Shown here: positions 1 through 9,363 of the stretch, one piece after another
How the letters are laid out: each line of letters begins with the position of its first letter
Position numbering within the stretch: position 1 is the stretch's first letter
From: Pseudomonas promysalinigenes
Lineage (GTDB): Bacteria; Pseudomonadota; Gammaproteobacteria; Pseudomonadales; Pseudomonadaceae
Length of the DNA stretch: 64,000 nt
Reading direction: 5' to 3'
Assembly: GCF_014269025.2 (NCBI RefSeq)
Contig: NZ_CP077094.1
Coordinates: 2,914,001 to 2,978,000, forward strand
The notes under the pieces: model-generated
The model's input: the letters and a program-made list of their open reading frames with translations, nothing else
Database searches by the model: none
Told to the model about the DNA's origin: nothing
Made by a program: the position numbers and the translations under genes

Positions 1-475
1 AGGCGGTGCGCGAATCGGTGAATTGATACGCCAGGCCACGGGCCATTTCCAGCACACCTAGCGATACGATGAACGAAGGAATGCGCCAGGCAACCGTGAC
101 GGCTCCAGTGATACTCCCAGCCATGGCGGCGACCGCCATGCCGAGCAAGGCCGCGGGCAGCAAGCCCCAGCCCCAGCCCAGGATCGCTACGCTGACGGTG
201 GATGCCGCCAGGGCCAGCACCGAACCGACCGACAGATCGATACCGCCGATGATGAGCACGAAGGTCATGCCCACGGCCAGCACCATCAGGTCGGGAATCT
301 GATTGGCCAAGGTGCTGAACGTGGCGTATGACCAGAAGTGGCTACTCAGGAACGAGAACAGCACGATCATCGCCAGCAAGGCGCCGGCCAGGCCCAGATA
401 GGTGCCCAGGCCGAAGTAACTACCGCTGCGGCGCACAGATGCGCCTCTTGGAGAGTCGAGGGGTGTGGTTTTCAT
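1..475 (-). CDS. rbsC: Ribose/sugar ABC transporter permease (partial, C-terminus outside window)
   Basis: Reading leftwards from an ATG at 475, this frame runs off the window edge after about 158 codons. The visible part has a short polar N-terminus and then hydrophobic segments of a BPD_transp_2-type inner membrane permease, including the GIDLSVGSV stretch typical of RbsC. Its ATG overlaps the rbsA stop (ATGA at 472-475), so the two are translationally coupled. It would form the membrane channel of the sugar importer whose ATPase and binding protein are encoded just upstream. The identity as RbsC rather than another CUT2-family permease rests mainly on the operon context. Confidence 0.9.
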   Translation of the reverse strand, partial: MKTTPLDSPRGASVRRSGSYFGLGTYLGLAGALLAMIVLFSFLSSHFWSYATFSTLANQIPDLMVLAVGMTFVLIIGGIDLSVGSVLALAASTVSVAILGWGWGLLPAALLGMAVAAMAGSITGAVTVAWRIPSFIVSLGVLEMARGLAYQFTDSRTA

Positions 476-2025
476 GCATCCATCCTGGGCGCTGCTTCGT
501 GCAGCAGGGCATCGCGTTTTTGATAGCCGGCAAAGGCGGCGGCCAGAAGCTGGTCTTGGCTCCAGTGTTCGCGGTCGAAGGTATCAATCAGGCGGCCAGC
601 GCTGAGCACGGCAATGCGATCGCAAATCAGCATGAGCTCGCGCAGGTCGCTGGACACCACCATCAGGGCCTTACCCTGGCGCGCCAGCTCGGCCAGCAGG
701 CCGTATATGTCGAATTTGGCGCCGACGTCGATGCCTCGGGTAGGTTCATCGAACAGCAGCACCTGGCAATCGCGTTCCAGCCAGCGGCCGATCACCACCT
801 TCTGCTGATTGCCGCCAGACAATTCACCGACCACCTGAGCAGGCCCGGCGCTACGGATGCGCATGGCGCTGATCTGGCGCTCGGCCAAGCTGTACTCCGC
901 GCCACGGTCGAGCACGCCGGCACGGGATACGGCCGGTAAGTTACCCAGGGCGATGTTGGCACTGATCGATTGAGTCAGCAGCAAGCCCTCACCTTTGCGG
1001 TCTTCGGTAATCAGCGCAATGCCCGCCTTCACGGCAGCCTTGGGCGAGTCGATGGTGACCGTTGCCAACGGCTGGCCAATCGCAATGCTACCGCTGTCGG
1101 CGCGGTCTGCGCCGTATATCAACCGCAACAACTCAGTACGCCCGGCCCCGATCAAGCCACATACGCCGAAGATTTCCCCAGCCCGCACCTGTAACGAAAC
1201 ATCGCGCACCTTGTCGCCCCGGCACAGCTTGTCAACTTTAAGCAATGGCGCGCCGAGCGTGCGCCGACCCAAGTCGATATGCTCGCCAATTTCACGGCCT
1301 ACCATCAGGTTGACAAGCTCGGTGCTGGTATAGCGTTGGATGGGCTCATCACACACCAATTGGCCGTCACGCAGCACCACAATTCGCTGAGCTACACGCT
1401 GTAACTCCTCCAGCCGATGGGAGATGTAAACGATCGCCACACCGCGCTCGCGCAAACGCTGGATTTGGCCGAACAGCAGCTCCACCTCGCGAGCGGTGAG
1501 CATTGCCGTGGGTTCGTCGAAGATCAACACCCGGCAATCACCGATCAAGTTTCGAGCGATCTCGACCATCTGCTGATGGCCGATACCTAGCTCGCCTACC
1601 GGTGTGTCCGGGTCGATCGCATCCAGGCCGACCTGGGCCATGGCAGCCGTGGCCAGCTGGCGCAGGCGCTTGTGGCTGATCCAGCCAAAGCGGCTAGGCA
1701 GGTTGTCGAGAAATAGATTTTCCGCCACGGTCAGGGTCGGCAGGAGGTTCAGCTCCTGCATCACCATGCGCACACCCAGGCTTTCAGCATCGCTGCGGCT
1801 GCCCGGTGCATAGGCTCGGCCAAGATAGGTGATATGGCCTGTAGTGGGTGCTTCCAGGCCACAGATAAGCTTGGACAAGGTGCTCTTGCCTGCCCCGTTC
1901 TCGCCGGTAAGTGCCAGCACTTCGCCGGCGCGCAAGGACAGGCTCACGTAGGTAAGCACCGGCTGCGCGTAGCTTTTACCCAACCCGCTGGCGGCAAGTA
2001 CCACATCATTGGCCGATACAGACAT
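472..2025 (-). CDS. rbsA: Ribose/sugar ABC transporter ATP-binding protein, two fused nucleotide-binding domains
   Basis: The 517-residue protein has two ABC domains, as in E. coli RbsA (about 500 aa). The first has Walker A GENGAGKST near residue 40 and a Walker B region LIFDEPTAML. The second has the degenerate Walker A GLIGAGRTE and a clear signature LSGGNQQKVV with LLFDEPTRGID. This duplicated CUT2 architecture energises uptake of ribose or a similar monosaccharide. The gene sits 20 nt downstream of rbsB and overlaps rbsC by 4 nt, so the three form one minus-strand operon. No frame disruption is visible. Confidence 0.94.
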   Translation of the reverse strand: MSVSANDVVLAASGLGKSYAQPVLTYVSLSLRAGEVLALTGENGAGKSTLSKLICGLEAPTTGHITYLGRAYAPGSRSDAESLGVRMVMQELNLLPTLTVAENLFLDNLPSRFGWISHKRLRQLATAAMAQVGLDAIDPDTPVGELGIGHQQMVEIARNLIGDCRVLIFDEPTAMLTAREVELLFGQIQRLRERGVAIVYISHRLEELQRVAQRIVVLRDGQLVCDEPIQRYTSTELVNLMVGREIGEHIDLGRRTLGAPLLKVDKLCRGDKVRDVSLQVRAGEIFGVCGLIGAGRTELLRLIYGADRADSGSIAIGQPLATVTIDSPKAAVKAGIALITEDRKGEGLLLTQSISANIALGNLPAVSRAGVLDRGAEYSLAERQISAMRIRSAGPAQVVGELSGGNQQKVVIGRWLERDCQVLLFDEPTRGIDVGAKFDIYGLLAELARQGKALMVVSSDLRELMLICDRIAVLSAGRLIDTFDREHWSQDQLLAAAFAGYQKRDALLHEAAPRMDA

Positions 2026-2045
2026 GGCCAGTTCTCCTGCTCAGA

Positions 2046-3002
2046 TCAGGGCTTGGTGATGAGTTCTACCGGAGTCTGGATGACATTGTCGGCATCCACA
2101 TCAGGTTTCTCGCCCTTGAACATCTTCAGCGCAGCCTGAATGCCGTACACCGCCTGCTGGCTGGCAGCCTGGTCGAGCGTGGCGAGCACACGGCCATCCT
2201 TGAGCATCGGCTCGATCGCCTTGATGTTGTCGTACCCCACCACTTGAACCTGGCCAGCTTTGCCTGCGGCGCGCACGGCCGAGACAGCGCCCAGGGCCAT
2301 ACTGTCATTACCGGCCAGCAAGGCCTTGATGTCGGGGTATTCGTTGAGCATGGAGGCGGCGACCGCGTTGCCTTTGTCGATTTCCCAGTTGCCGGACTGC
2401 ACCGAAACGATCTTCATCTGCGCGGCGTCCATTGCATCCTTGAAGCCTGCAGTACGCTGCTGAGCATTGGTAGTGGTCGACACGCCTTCGATGATGCCAA
2501 CCTGATCACCAGCGGTTAGCTTTTGCTTAGCCAGATATTCGCCGACCAAACGCGCGCCCTTACGGTTGTCGGGGCCGACGAAGGGTACGCTGATGCCCTT
2601 GCTCTTGAGCAGGTCTGGGTCCAGGCGGTTATCGATGTTGATGACGACAACGCCTTGGTCCATGGCCTTTTTCACGGCCGAGACCAGCGCCTTGGAATCT
2701 GCCGGAGCTATAACCAGGGCCTTGGCGCCAGAGTTGACCATTTGCTCGACGATACGAATCTGCTCGCCGGTATCGGTCTCGTTCTTGATGCCGTTGGCAA
2801 CCAGTTCGAAATCTTCGGGATGGGCTTTTTGATAGTCTTTGGCGCCGTCTTCCATGGTGCGGAAGAACTCATTGGCCAGCGATTTCATCACCAGTGCAAC
2901 TTTGGGTTTTTCTTCTGCATGCACAGCAGAAACCGCAACGGTGACAGATAGCGAGGACACAAGGGCGGCGGCCAGCAGACGACCGGGAAGGGGCAGCTTC
3001 AT
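2046..3002 (-). CDS. rbsB: Ribose/sugar ABC transporter periplasmic binding protein
   Basis: The 318-residue protein starts with a Sec signal peptide (basic MKLPLPGR, hydrophobic core, cleavage near AVHAEEKP). It continues as a periplasmic-binding-protein-type-I fold with the typical opening KVALVMKSLANEFF and the substrate-site segments NIDNRLD and GNDSMALGA. It is the first gene of the rbs operon and would deliver ribose or a related sugar to RbsAC. A LacI-family-type palindrome lies about 35 nt upstream of its start, which fits control by an RbsR-type repressor probably encoded outside the window. Confidence 0.93.
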   Translation of the reverse strand: MKLPLPGRLLAAALVSSLSVTVAVSAVHAEEKPKVALVMKSLANEFFRTMEDGAKDYQKAHPEDFELVANGIKNETDTGEQIRIVEQMVNSGAKALVIAPADSKALVSAVKKAMDQGVVVINIDNRLDPDLLKSKGISVPFVGPDNRKGARLVGEYLAKQKLTAGDQVGIIEGVSTTTNAQQRTAGFKDAMDAAQMKIVSVQSGNWEIDKGNAVAASMLNEYPDIKALLAGNDSMALGAVSAVRAAGKAGQVQVVGYDNIKAIEPMLKDGRVLATLDQAASQQAVYGIQAALKMFKGEKPDVDADNVIQTPVELITKP

Positions 3003-3035
3003 GAGTTGACTCCGAATCTTGTTTTTTTATCGGGT

Positions 3036-3049
3036 CGCAAACGTTTGCG
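3036..3049. promoter_or_regulatory. LacI/RbsR-type operator palindrome
   Basis: CGCAAACGTTTGCG is a perfect 14-bp palindrome centred on CG, the classic half-site structure of LacI/GalR-family operators. It lies 34 nt upstream of the rbsB start codon, where a repressor would block the rbs promoter. RbsR as the binder is inferred from the operon it precedes. Confidence 0.75.
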
Positions 3050-3170
3050 TTGAATAACTATGGAAACAAGACACAGATTTGTCAAATCAGTTTTGCTGGC
3101 TGGCGCAAGAGGATGATGAATTCGATTATCCGGGATTTCTCCGAAAAACCGAACGACTTTTCCACAAGCG

Positions 3171-3184
3171 TTCGGGGTGCCGAA
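3171..3184 (+). promoter_or_regulatory. Possible AauR enhancer site upstream of the left ansB copy
   Basis: TTCGGGGTGCCGAA is an inverted repeat TTCGG-N4-CCGAA about 110 nt upstream of the left sigma54 promoter. As I recall, the AauR response regulator of P. putida, which activates acidic amino acid use and periplasmic glutaminase/asparaginase, recognises this type of repeat. Its position upstream of a -24/-12 promoter fits an enhancer. The right-hand ansB copy shows only a degenerate version (TTCTGCGCGCCGGAA near 15829-15843). Confidence 0.5.
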
Positions 3185-3187
3185 TAG

Positions 3188-3694
<507 letters not shown>

Positions 3695-3923
3695 ACCGCG
3701 ATCCACGCGGGCTTGCGTGTAAGAGATCAATGTCCGTGCCTAATCGATTTTTCGATTTTTGATCTGCCGACGGACGCGCTGCCAGGCGCACCCACAGGAA
3801 GCGAGCGCAGCAGCAAGGCACACATGAAGGGGAATTTTTGCGCAGAAGTGGATTTTTGGAGTAACCAAATACTTGAATCACTACAAGGTTAATCCCTCGG
3901 AATTTATGTCATAACAGCGGCTC

Positions 3924-4376
3924 CTACTCCTCATACCGATCACGCTGTAGAAATTTCTGACGAACACGCTGATCGAAACTAGCTACATTAGATGGCCCTT
4001 CAAAGCCTTCAAGAAGATGAGCTTTTTCGACCAAAGACATTTGCAGATTGAGAACTTTAGACTGAGCCGCATCCCTCTCATCGGTCAAGATCGCACAGCG
4101 TTGGCGCAGAGCCTTATTTTCAGCTCTGGCCGAGGCTAACTGGGTGCTCAACGAACGATCCCTTGGCTCCAGAACTGAGCCGCAAGATTCAACATAAGCC
4201 TCCACTTCCGCTACAAATGTAGGATAGCGTGACTTTTTGAGAGCGGAGGGATCTCTACCCACCTCCCGCGCTATGTTGGCTAGCGTTGGTTTAGAGCCTT
4301 TCTCAACTCTGACAGCTTTGCCTTCTACTATCCGCCTGAATGCTTTTCGATACTCCGCTTCAGCACTATCCTTCAT
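3924..4376 (-). CDS. Small HTH/coiled-coil protein of the recombinase operon (TnpC/DUF6262-like)
   Basis: This 150-residue protein starts 1 nt after the stop of the 664-residue recombinase, so it is coupled to it. Residues about 25-60 look like a helix-turn-helix (LANIAREVGRDPSALKK), and residues about 75-125 are a charged, leucine-rich probable coiled coil. The position and build resemble the small third protein of Tn554-type transposition modules (TnpC), which assists two tyrosine recombinases. I cannot assign a biochemical role. It is the last gene before the left end of the element. Confidence 0.7.
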   Translation of the reverse strand: MKDSAEAEYRKAFRRIVEGKAVRVEKGSKPTLANIAREVGRDPSALKKSRYPTFVAEVEAYVESCGSVLEPRDRSLSTQLASARAENKALRQRCAILTDERDAAQSKVLNLQMSLVEKAHLLEGFEGPSNVASFDQRVRQKFLQRDRYEE

Positions 4377-4377
4377 T

Positions 4378-6372
4378 TCATTCCTCCACCAAAATCACGT
4401 TAATCAGATGTTGCGTATACTCATGTTGAGCCAACAACGCATCTTTGCGCGGGCCTTCCTGAGGGGCATGCTCCAACTGAGATTCTAGCCAATGATTAAC
4501 GCGAGTGATCACAGGTAAATTCTCTTTAGACGCAAGCCCCGAAACACAATTTTTACAAGCAAGCACGTAATCAGCGCTACCGTACTCACAAGGTTCTGTA
4601 CTTAGACAAACGCCTTGTATCGTCTCTTTGATGAAAGTCATCCCTTTTTTAGCTTGCGCAACCAACTGTTTGAGAGCCTTAGCCTCCAAAAAATTTACTG
4701 CGCGTTCTTTGTGCACGGTACTTATCGGGGAGACAAAATTTGGGCTTTTCAAATCCATTATTGTTCTACCCATAGACTCATAAGCAGTACTAATATATTC
4801 ATCCCTGACCTTAGAATTGAAAGCCAATGCTGATGCATTACGACCATAGTACATAGACATTGATAGATACAAATGCTTCAGTTGATATTGCAAAGACTGA
4901 GGTGACACCTGTTGCGAATGACAGGCATTTACCATCAACGTTCTTCGAAATTGATGGAAAGCAAATACCCAGTCTTTGCCTACAGCAAACCTTTTAACGT
5001 TCAGGTCGGGATTAACCTTCAACGCCTCTTTAAAATCGTCATCAGTGATGATCAAATCTCCTGGCAAAAAAAGCGAAGGACACTGAGCATCTAAAGATAT
5101 TGCATCAATGCTTTTCCTGACACTTGTGGGGATAGCAATAGCCTCTGAATATCCTGTCGACCATGGCTCATAGGAGCGCAATACTAAATACGGATTATCT
5201 ACTTCGCCCTCTTCGTGACTGACCCCAAGCGCGATCGCCACCTTCATACGCAACTTAGCAACTGAAGACATGGCTGCAATCACATCCCTTACGTCTTCGC
5301 ATGTAATCCATCTCGCATCATCATCCTTGATTGTCTTGGTTGTCTCACCCCGTAAGACATATACAGTTTCTCCATCCAACTCCGCGACATCAAAACAATC
5401 AACCCTCAGCTCGTTTATCTCCCCACGCCTCATGCCACTCATGCTCGCAATACAAGTAGCACCGACTAGAGAAATAGCACCAAAAAATGAGGATAGGGTT
5501 GACACAGTCATTCCGCGACATGGCCTTCGCGCCGAACCAAACATCCATTTATCTAACACATCCTTAACACCATACTCTTCAGCAACCTGCTCGAACGGCC
5601 CTCGATAGATGAGATTCCTAGACGCACGACTACTAAATGGCGAAATAAACTTAGAGCCTCGAACCCAGCCTTTATTATTAGCCTGATACTCCTGCCACAC
5701 ATAATCAAATAAACCCTCAAAAGCAGCGGAAGACCTTTTATAGTCTCTAATCAATTCCAGTGAGCGCACCAAATGCAGATTAGACAGGCGCGATGGTATA
5801 TACGGCGTTTGAGTGGAATGATTTTTTCTGCTGACGCAGTACAAATCATAAATCTGCGCAGAATTAAGAATTTTGAAGCCTAGCAAACCCTCATACTCAT
5901 ATATCGTGCGAAAAATATAAATATAATTCGCTGCGAATTTCGAAATTGCAGCAGTGAACTCCAGTACCAACTGAGGATACCTGTGAAGATCCGCCACAGA
6001 AATTTTATTGTTAGAACAAAACCTGAAAATCCTTTTAATGTTATTGTACCGCGATTGCAAGGTCGAGGGTTCCATACGGTCAGGTGTAACCCACATAATC
6101 AGAATCAAAAGCAATCGAAACAAATAAGACTCCCCCTGTGTCAACCATGGCCGGCTTCGCTTGGAGGTTTTCATCCCGAAAGTGAATGCACAACTTTTTC
6201 TAAGCCATTGCTGCATGGGCCAGCTATCATCACAAAATCGCGCCAATACAGACCCATTTTCATCTACGCAGACAGGAAAATCATCTGGCGGGGGAAATGA
6301 GGGTAATTCGTCATTCACGAACTCTAGGGAAAAATTTTCCCGCCTGACGTTGGAAACCATACGATTACTCAT
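4378..6372 (-). CDS. Tyrosine recombinase with C-terminal cysteine cluster (TnpB-like, 664 aa)
   Basis: The C-terminal half carries the tyrosine recombinase set: box I arginine in SGMRRGEI, box II HQFRR, and a final tyrosine in the SMYYGRN segment. After the catalytic domain come cysteines in CLSTEPCEYG and CKNC, like the zinc-finger tail of the Tn554 TnpB group. The length (664 aa) is close to TnpB (about 630). The ATG overlaps the end of the upstream gene by 8 nt. The gene is AT-rich relative to flanking DNA. Predicted role: DNA strand exchange during integration and excision of this element. Catalytic residues look intact. Confidence 0.85.
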   Translation of the reverse strand: MSNRMVSNVRRENFSLEFVNDELPSFPPPDDFPVCVDENGSVLARFCDDSWPMQQWLRKSCAFTFGMKTSKRSRPWLTQGESYLFRLLLILIMWVTPDRMEPSTLQSRYNNIKRIFRFCSNNKISVADLHRYPQLVLEFTAAISKFAANYIYIFRTIYEYEGLLGFKILNSAQIYDLYCVSRKNHSTQTPYIPSRLSNLHLVRSLELIRDYKRSSAAFEGLFDYVWQEYQANNKGWVRGSKFISPFSSRASRNLIYRGPFEQVAEEYGVKDVLDKWMFGSARRPCRGMTVSTLSSFFGAISLVGATCIASMSGMRRGEINELRVDCFDVAELDGETVYVLRGETTKTIKDDDARWITCEDVRDVIAAMSSVAKLRMKVAIALGVSHEEGEVDNPYLVLRSYEPWSTGYSEAIAIPTSVRKSIDAISLDAQCPSLFLPGDLIITDDDFKEALKVNPDLNVKRFAVGKDWVFAFHQFRRTLMVNACHSQQVSPQSLQYQLKHLYLSMSMYYGRNASALAFNSKVRDEYISTAYESMGRTIMDLKSPNFVSPISTVHKERAVNFLEAKALKQLVAQAKKGMTFIKETIQGVCLSTEPCEYGSADYVLACKNCVSGLASKENLPVITRVNHWLESQLEHAPQEGPRKDALLAQHEYTQHLINVILVEE

Positions 6373-8077
6373 TGAATCTAACCTCTATCAGACCCCTGTA
6401 GTTTGGATGGAAATTTCTTTCCAGAATCCTTAATTCAGCTTCTTTTTTCCATTCCCAGCAGGCGTCATCCTGACGAGAGAAGGCATCCATAATCAGATCA
6501 ATCCGGTCGACGACAGCTTTTTGAGGTGAGCCAGCAAGATCCCTATTGATTGGAATCAGCATAAACTCAGAGTACTTGAGGAACCTAAAAGTCGCTAAGG
6601 ACCAGATATAATCGAGTGTTTTTACGCCCTGATAGTATATACAAAACAGGCACCCTGTCGGATTCATACAGTCAGGCGTAACGACATCACTTGCTATAGG
6701 CACAGCACTAACAGGAATACACTGTCCCTCAAGAACTGCGTCACGAGATAGCTTCCTCTTAGAGAAAAAATCCGCCCACTCGCTGAAAGCGATTTCCTGA
6801 CTGGGCGCCGAATATTGCTCCAGGAGAGTTCTTTTTGTGTGCTGAGCATCACTTGCCACAAAGCTTGGATTGTGTGTTTCTCTCAACAACCAATTGACAC
6901 GCTTCTTTCGCAGCGAATCCGCGGTAAGGCACACCCGGCCAGCCCGCTTCATAAATTTTGCGAAAGTTACCTGCACGTATTCCTCGACTCTTTTGGCACC
7001 TTTAGTCTGAAGTGGAAAAAGATATTCGCAACCGTCAGGATAAACCTCCTTCAAAAAACGCAAATAATTTAGAAAATGATTTTTGTATTCTGCATAAACA
7101 AAAATCTCAACATCGCTTTGCTTCCTAGGTTTGTACGCTACAATCCTGCATCCACCTTCAATTGTAGTACAGCGGTAATCTTCGTAAGGCAAATTATAGG
7201 CAACAGATACGTTGAGTCCGGTCTGAGATAGAAAAAAATTAAACTCAGCGTGCACCCTCATACTCACAACAAGAGCACGGGTTTTAGCGTCACCTGATAC
7301 CCGCCTCTTTTCCGTAGCTTTCTCCGTTCTTTTCTTTGCCCTTGGACACTTGGTAGCGACGCGGGTTTTGCTTCTTATCAGATGCTGCTCTGGCGTATAG
7401 AGCCCTCCCCAATAATCATAGGTACTTCCGTCGCTAAATTTTATAGCTATAGGCAGCTCACCGAAACAAGCTGTGACACTAAGCGCATCAATGATATCCA
7501 TCATGTCAGCACCGAATTGAAACCCCTCACTCAAACTGCTTTTATCAACCTTTGGCTTACGCAGCAGCCCTCTCCGCCTAAGTTCTGGATATTCGAAAGC
7601 AGACTTAAGACTACCAGGATGTAGCTCTAACGCGCCTTTGATGGCCTTTTGCATATCTAGATCAAGAGTATATGCATTATCAGCTGAGCCATGAAAACTC
7701 CCTCGCAGCACTTGCTCCCATCGCATGCGACTGTAGCTTTCATAGCACTCCACGATATTTTCCAGCGACAGATCCACTCCTAACCTATCGTACTCCGCAT
7801 ATAAGGCCCTCAACGCACGAACATAATTGTATATAGTTCTCCTTGCATTGAGTTTGAACTGCCCCTCAAAATAGCAATGAAACATACTAACAAGCTGCTG
7901 CCGGCCTAATCTCGCCTCCCCCAATCCCCCAGCCGCTATTTTCCTTTCCACAGAACACTGATTACTTTCAGCTCCGCCTAGGTATAGCAAGTACCGCATA
8001 TTCTGCAAAGGCTTGTTGCTTTTTAGATCGCAGTGCTCAAATCCTAACTCAAACTCACTCTTGGTGCGAATCACCAT
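6365..8077 (-). CDS. Degenerate tyrosine-recombinase-like protein (570 aa)
   Basis: It lies between the two clear recombinases and overlaps both (ATGGTGA at 8077-8071; 8 nt at 6372-6365). A recombinase-like C-terminal fold is suggested by ADSLRKKRVNW (box II-like, but the first histidine is not visible) and QHTKRTLLEQY (possible His and Tyr). The box I arginine is not evident: the segment FFLSQTGLNVSVAYNL has no arginine where TGxRxxE is expected. A CMNPTGCLFC cysteine motif follows, as in its neighbour. It may be a non-catalytic partner subunit. Such a middle member occurs in three-gene recombinase modules, but the exact family is uncertain. Confidence 0.65.
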   Translation of the reverse strand: MVIRTKSEFELGFEHCDLKSNKPLQNMRYLLYLGGAESNQCSVERKIAAGGLGEARLGRQQLVSMFHCYFEGQFKLNARRTIYNYVRALRALYAEYDRLGVDLSLENIVECYESYSRMRWEQVLRGSFHGSADNAYTLDLDMQKAIKGALELHPGSLKSAFEYPELRRRGLLRKPKVDKSSLSEGFQFGADMMDIIDALSVTACFGELPIAIKFSDGSTYDYWGGLYTPEQHLIRSKTRVATKCPRAKKRTEKATEKRRVSGDAKTRALVVSMRVHAEFNFFLSQTGLNVSVAYNLPYEDYRCTTIEGGCRIVAYKPRKQSDVEIFVYAEYKNHFLNYLRFLKEVYPDGCEYLFPLQTKGAKRVEEYVQVTFAKFMKRAGRVCLTADSLRKKRVNWLLRETHNPSFVASDAQHTKRTLLEQYSAPSQEIAFSEWADFFSKRKLSRDAVLEGQCIPVSAVPIASDVVTPDCMNPTGCLFCIYYQGVKTLDYIWSLATFRFLKYSEFMLIPINRDLAGSPQKAVVDRIDLIMDAFSRQDDACWEWKKEAELRILERNFHPNYRGLIEVRFNE

Positions 8078-9363
8078 TTTCTCCTAAGCTCTTCACACTT
8101 ACGGAAATAAATGCTCTGCCACTTCGCGCGATCCTTGTGATCCTGTACATACTTAATGTAAGTCATCGTGGTTTTTTCTGACTTATGCAACATCAGATCC
8201 CTCAAAACGCCCACAATAGAATCGAGCCGCGCTCCTGGAATCTTTAAGTTCTCCATAACAAAGTTCGTCCCAAAAGTCGCCCTGCTTTCATGAAAGTTAA
8301 ATTTTAGAGAAACACCGCGCTGCAACGCTATTTGGCGCAACTTAGACATTTCAACATTTACTGAGCTACTACGATCCCTACCCGGCCGACAGTAAGATCT
8401 TCCGCTTTTACTTATAAAAATTAGCTGCTCCACTCCACTTACTTCCGCCTTTGAAGCCCGTAGCAACCGCCTCTGAGAGCCAACATACGAAATCAACATA
8501 TGATATACATAAGCAGGCATTGAAACCTCCCCACTCACACCAAACTTAGTTGAGACTGGAGCGTACTTAACTGTAGGCCCGACGGATAGTGAATAGTAAC
8601 TACCATCATCCGACAACCTAGCATACTTCAATGTCAATAATTTAAGATCACAGATCGTCCCAAGCCTCATACCCGTATAAAACCCGAGAACCAGCATTAG
8701 ATAAACTTCAGGCGAACAGTACTCGTATGCGATATCAAGAACCAGTGCCTGATCTTGATAATTTAGGGGAGTTAGTCCATCCTCCACCTTGAGCATTGAA
8801 TCCTTGCCCCCTCTAATCTTTAGTTGCTCCTTGCTTACAGCCAGCGTACGCTCCAGCCCTGGAAGAGCTTCAATCTGCGACCTCAACGTTACGTCATCAA
8901 AGATATCTGGCGAAATGGAAAGCAGCTTATAATCAGTTACTGCTTTATAAAACCTTATTACAGCCTTACTTCGCCCCCGCGCTGAGCTATAAGATATAGC
9001 CCCCTGCTTTTTTAGGGCCTGCAACTCGTCGTGATAGAGAAACAAACAACGACGCGCCTGAATCAGAGGAAAGAACATCCATGAAAGTCTCATTCTTTCC
9101 AAAAAAGCCATGTAATGCCTAAGACAATAAGCTAAGCTTACAATCGTTTCAAGGGCGGTCCCCCCCAGCATTACTTGCGTATAAAAAGTGGCCAGCCAGA
9201 AATTTGCCACTTCCCATGGAGAACCGTTTGACCAATAAAGCTGTGGTAGACCATAAATAACTCCGCCGCGACTTTTTGAAACCTTGTAGGCGACTTCAAC
9301 TACTTCACCACTTTGTACAGAGACCTCAGCAGGTCTGTAATTTATGAAACTTACAGTTGCCAT
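8071..9363 (-). CDS. Tyrosine recombinase/integrase (430 aa), first gene of the mobility operon
   Basis: The complete catalytic set is visible: box I TGMRLGTI, a lysine in TVKYAPVSTKFG, box II FHESRATFG (HxxR), and LMLHKSEKTTMTYIKY with the second His and the nucleophilic Tyr. I place the start at ATG 9363, because GGAG lies 5 nt upstream; an in-frame TTG at 9381 lacks a good ribosome binding site. This is the TnpA/GmtY-like lead gene of a coupled four-gene set that occupies the left third of the element. It should carry out site-specific integration, here in ansB. Confidence 0.88.
   Translation of the reverse strand: MATVSFINYRPAEVSVQSGEVVEVAYKVSKSRGGVIYGLPQLYWSNGSPWEVANFWLATFYTQVMLGGTALETIVSLAYCLRHYMAFLERMRLSWMFFPLIQARRCLFLYHDELQALKKQGAISYSSARGRSKAVIRFYKAVTDYKLLSISPDIFDDVTLRSQIEALPGLERTLAVSKEQLKIRGGKDSMLKVEDGLTPLNYQDQALVLDIAYEYCSPEVYLMLVLGFYTGMRLGTICDLKLLTLKYARLSDDGSYYSLSVGPTVKYAPVSTKFGVSGEVSMPAYVYHMLISYVGSQRRLLRASKAEVSGVEQLIFISKSGRSYCRPGRDRSSSVNVEMSKLRQIALQRGVSLKFNFHESRATFGTNFVMENLKIPGARLDSIVGVLRDLMLHKSEKTTMTYIKYVQDHKDRAKWQSIYFRKCEELRRKW

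Noticed and set aside
472..2025. Long plus-strand frames opposite rbsA
   Set aside because: They are antisense shadows of a GC-rich coding region with strong ABC ATPase motifs on the minus strand.
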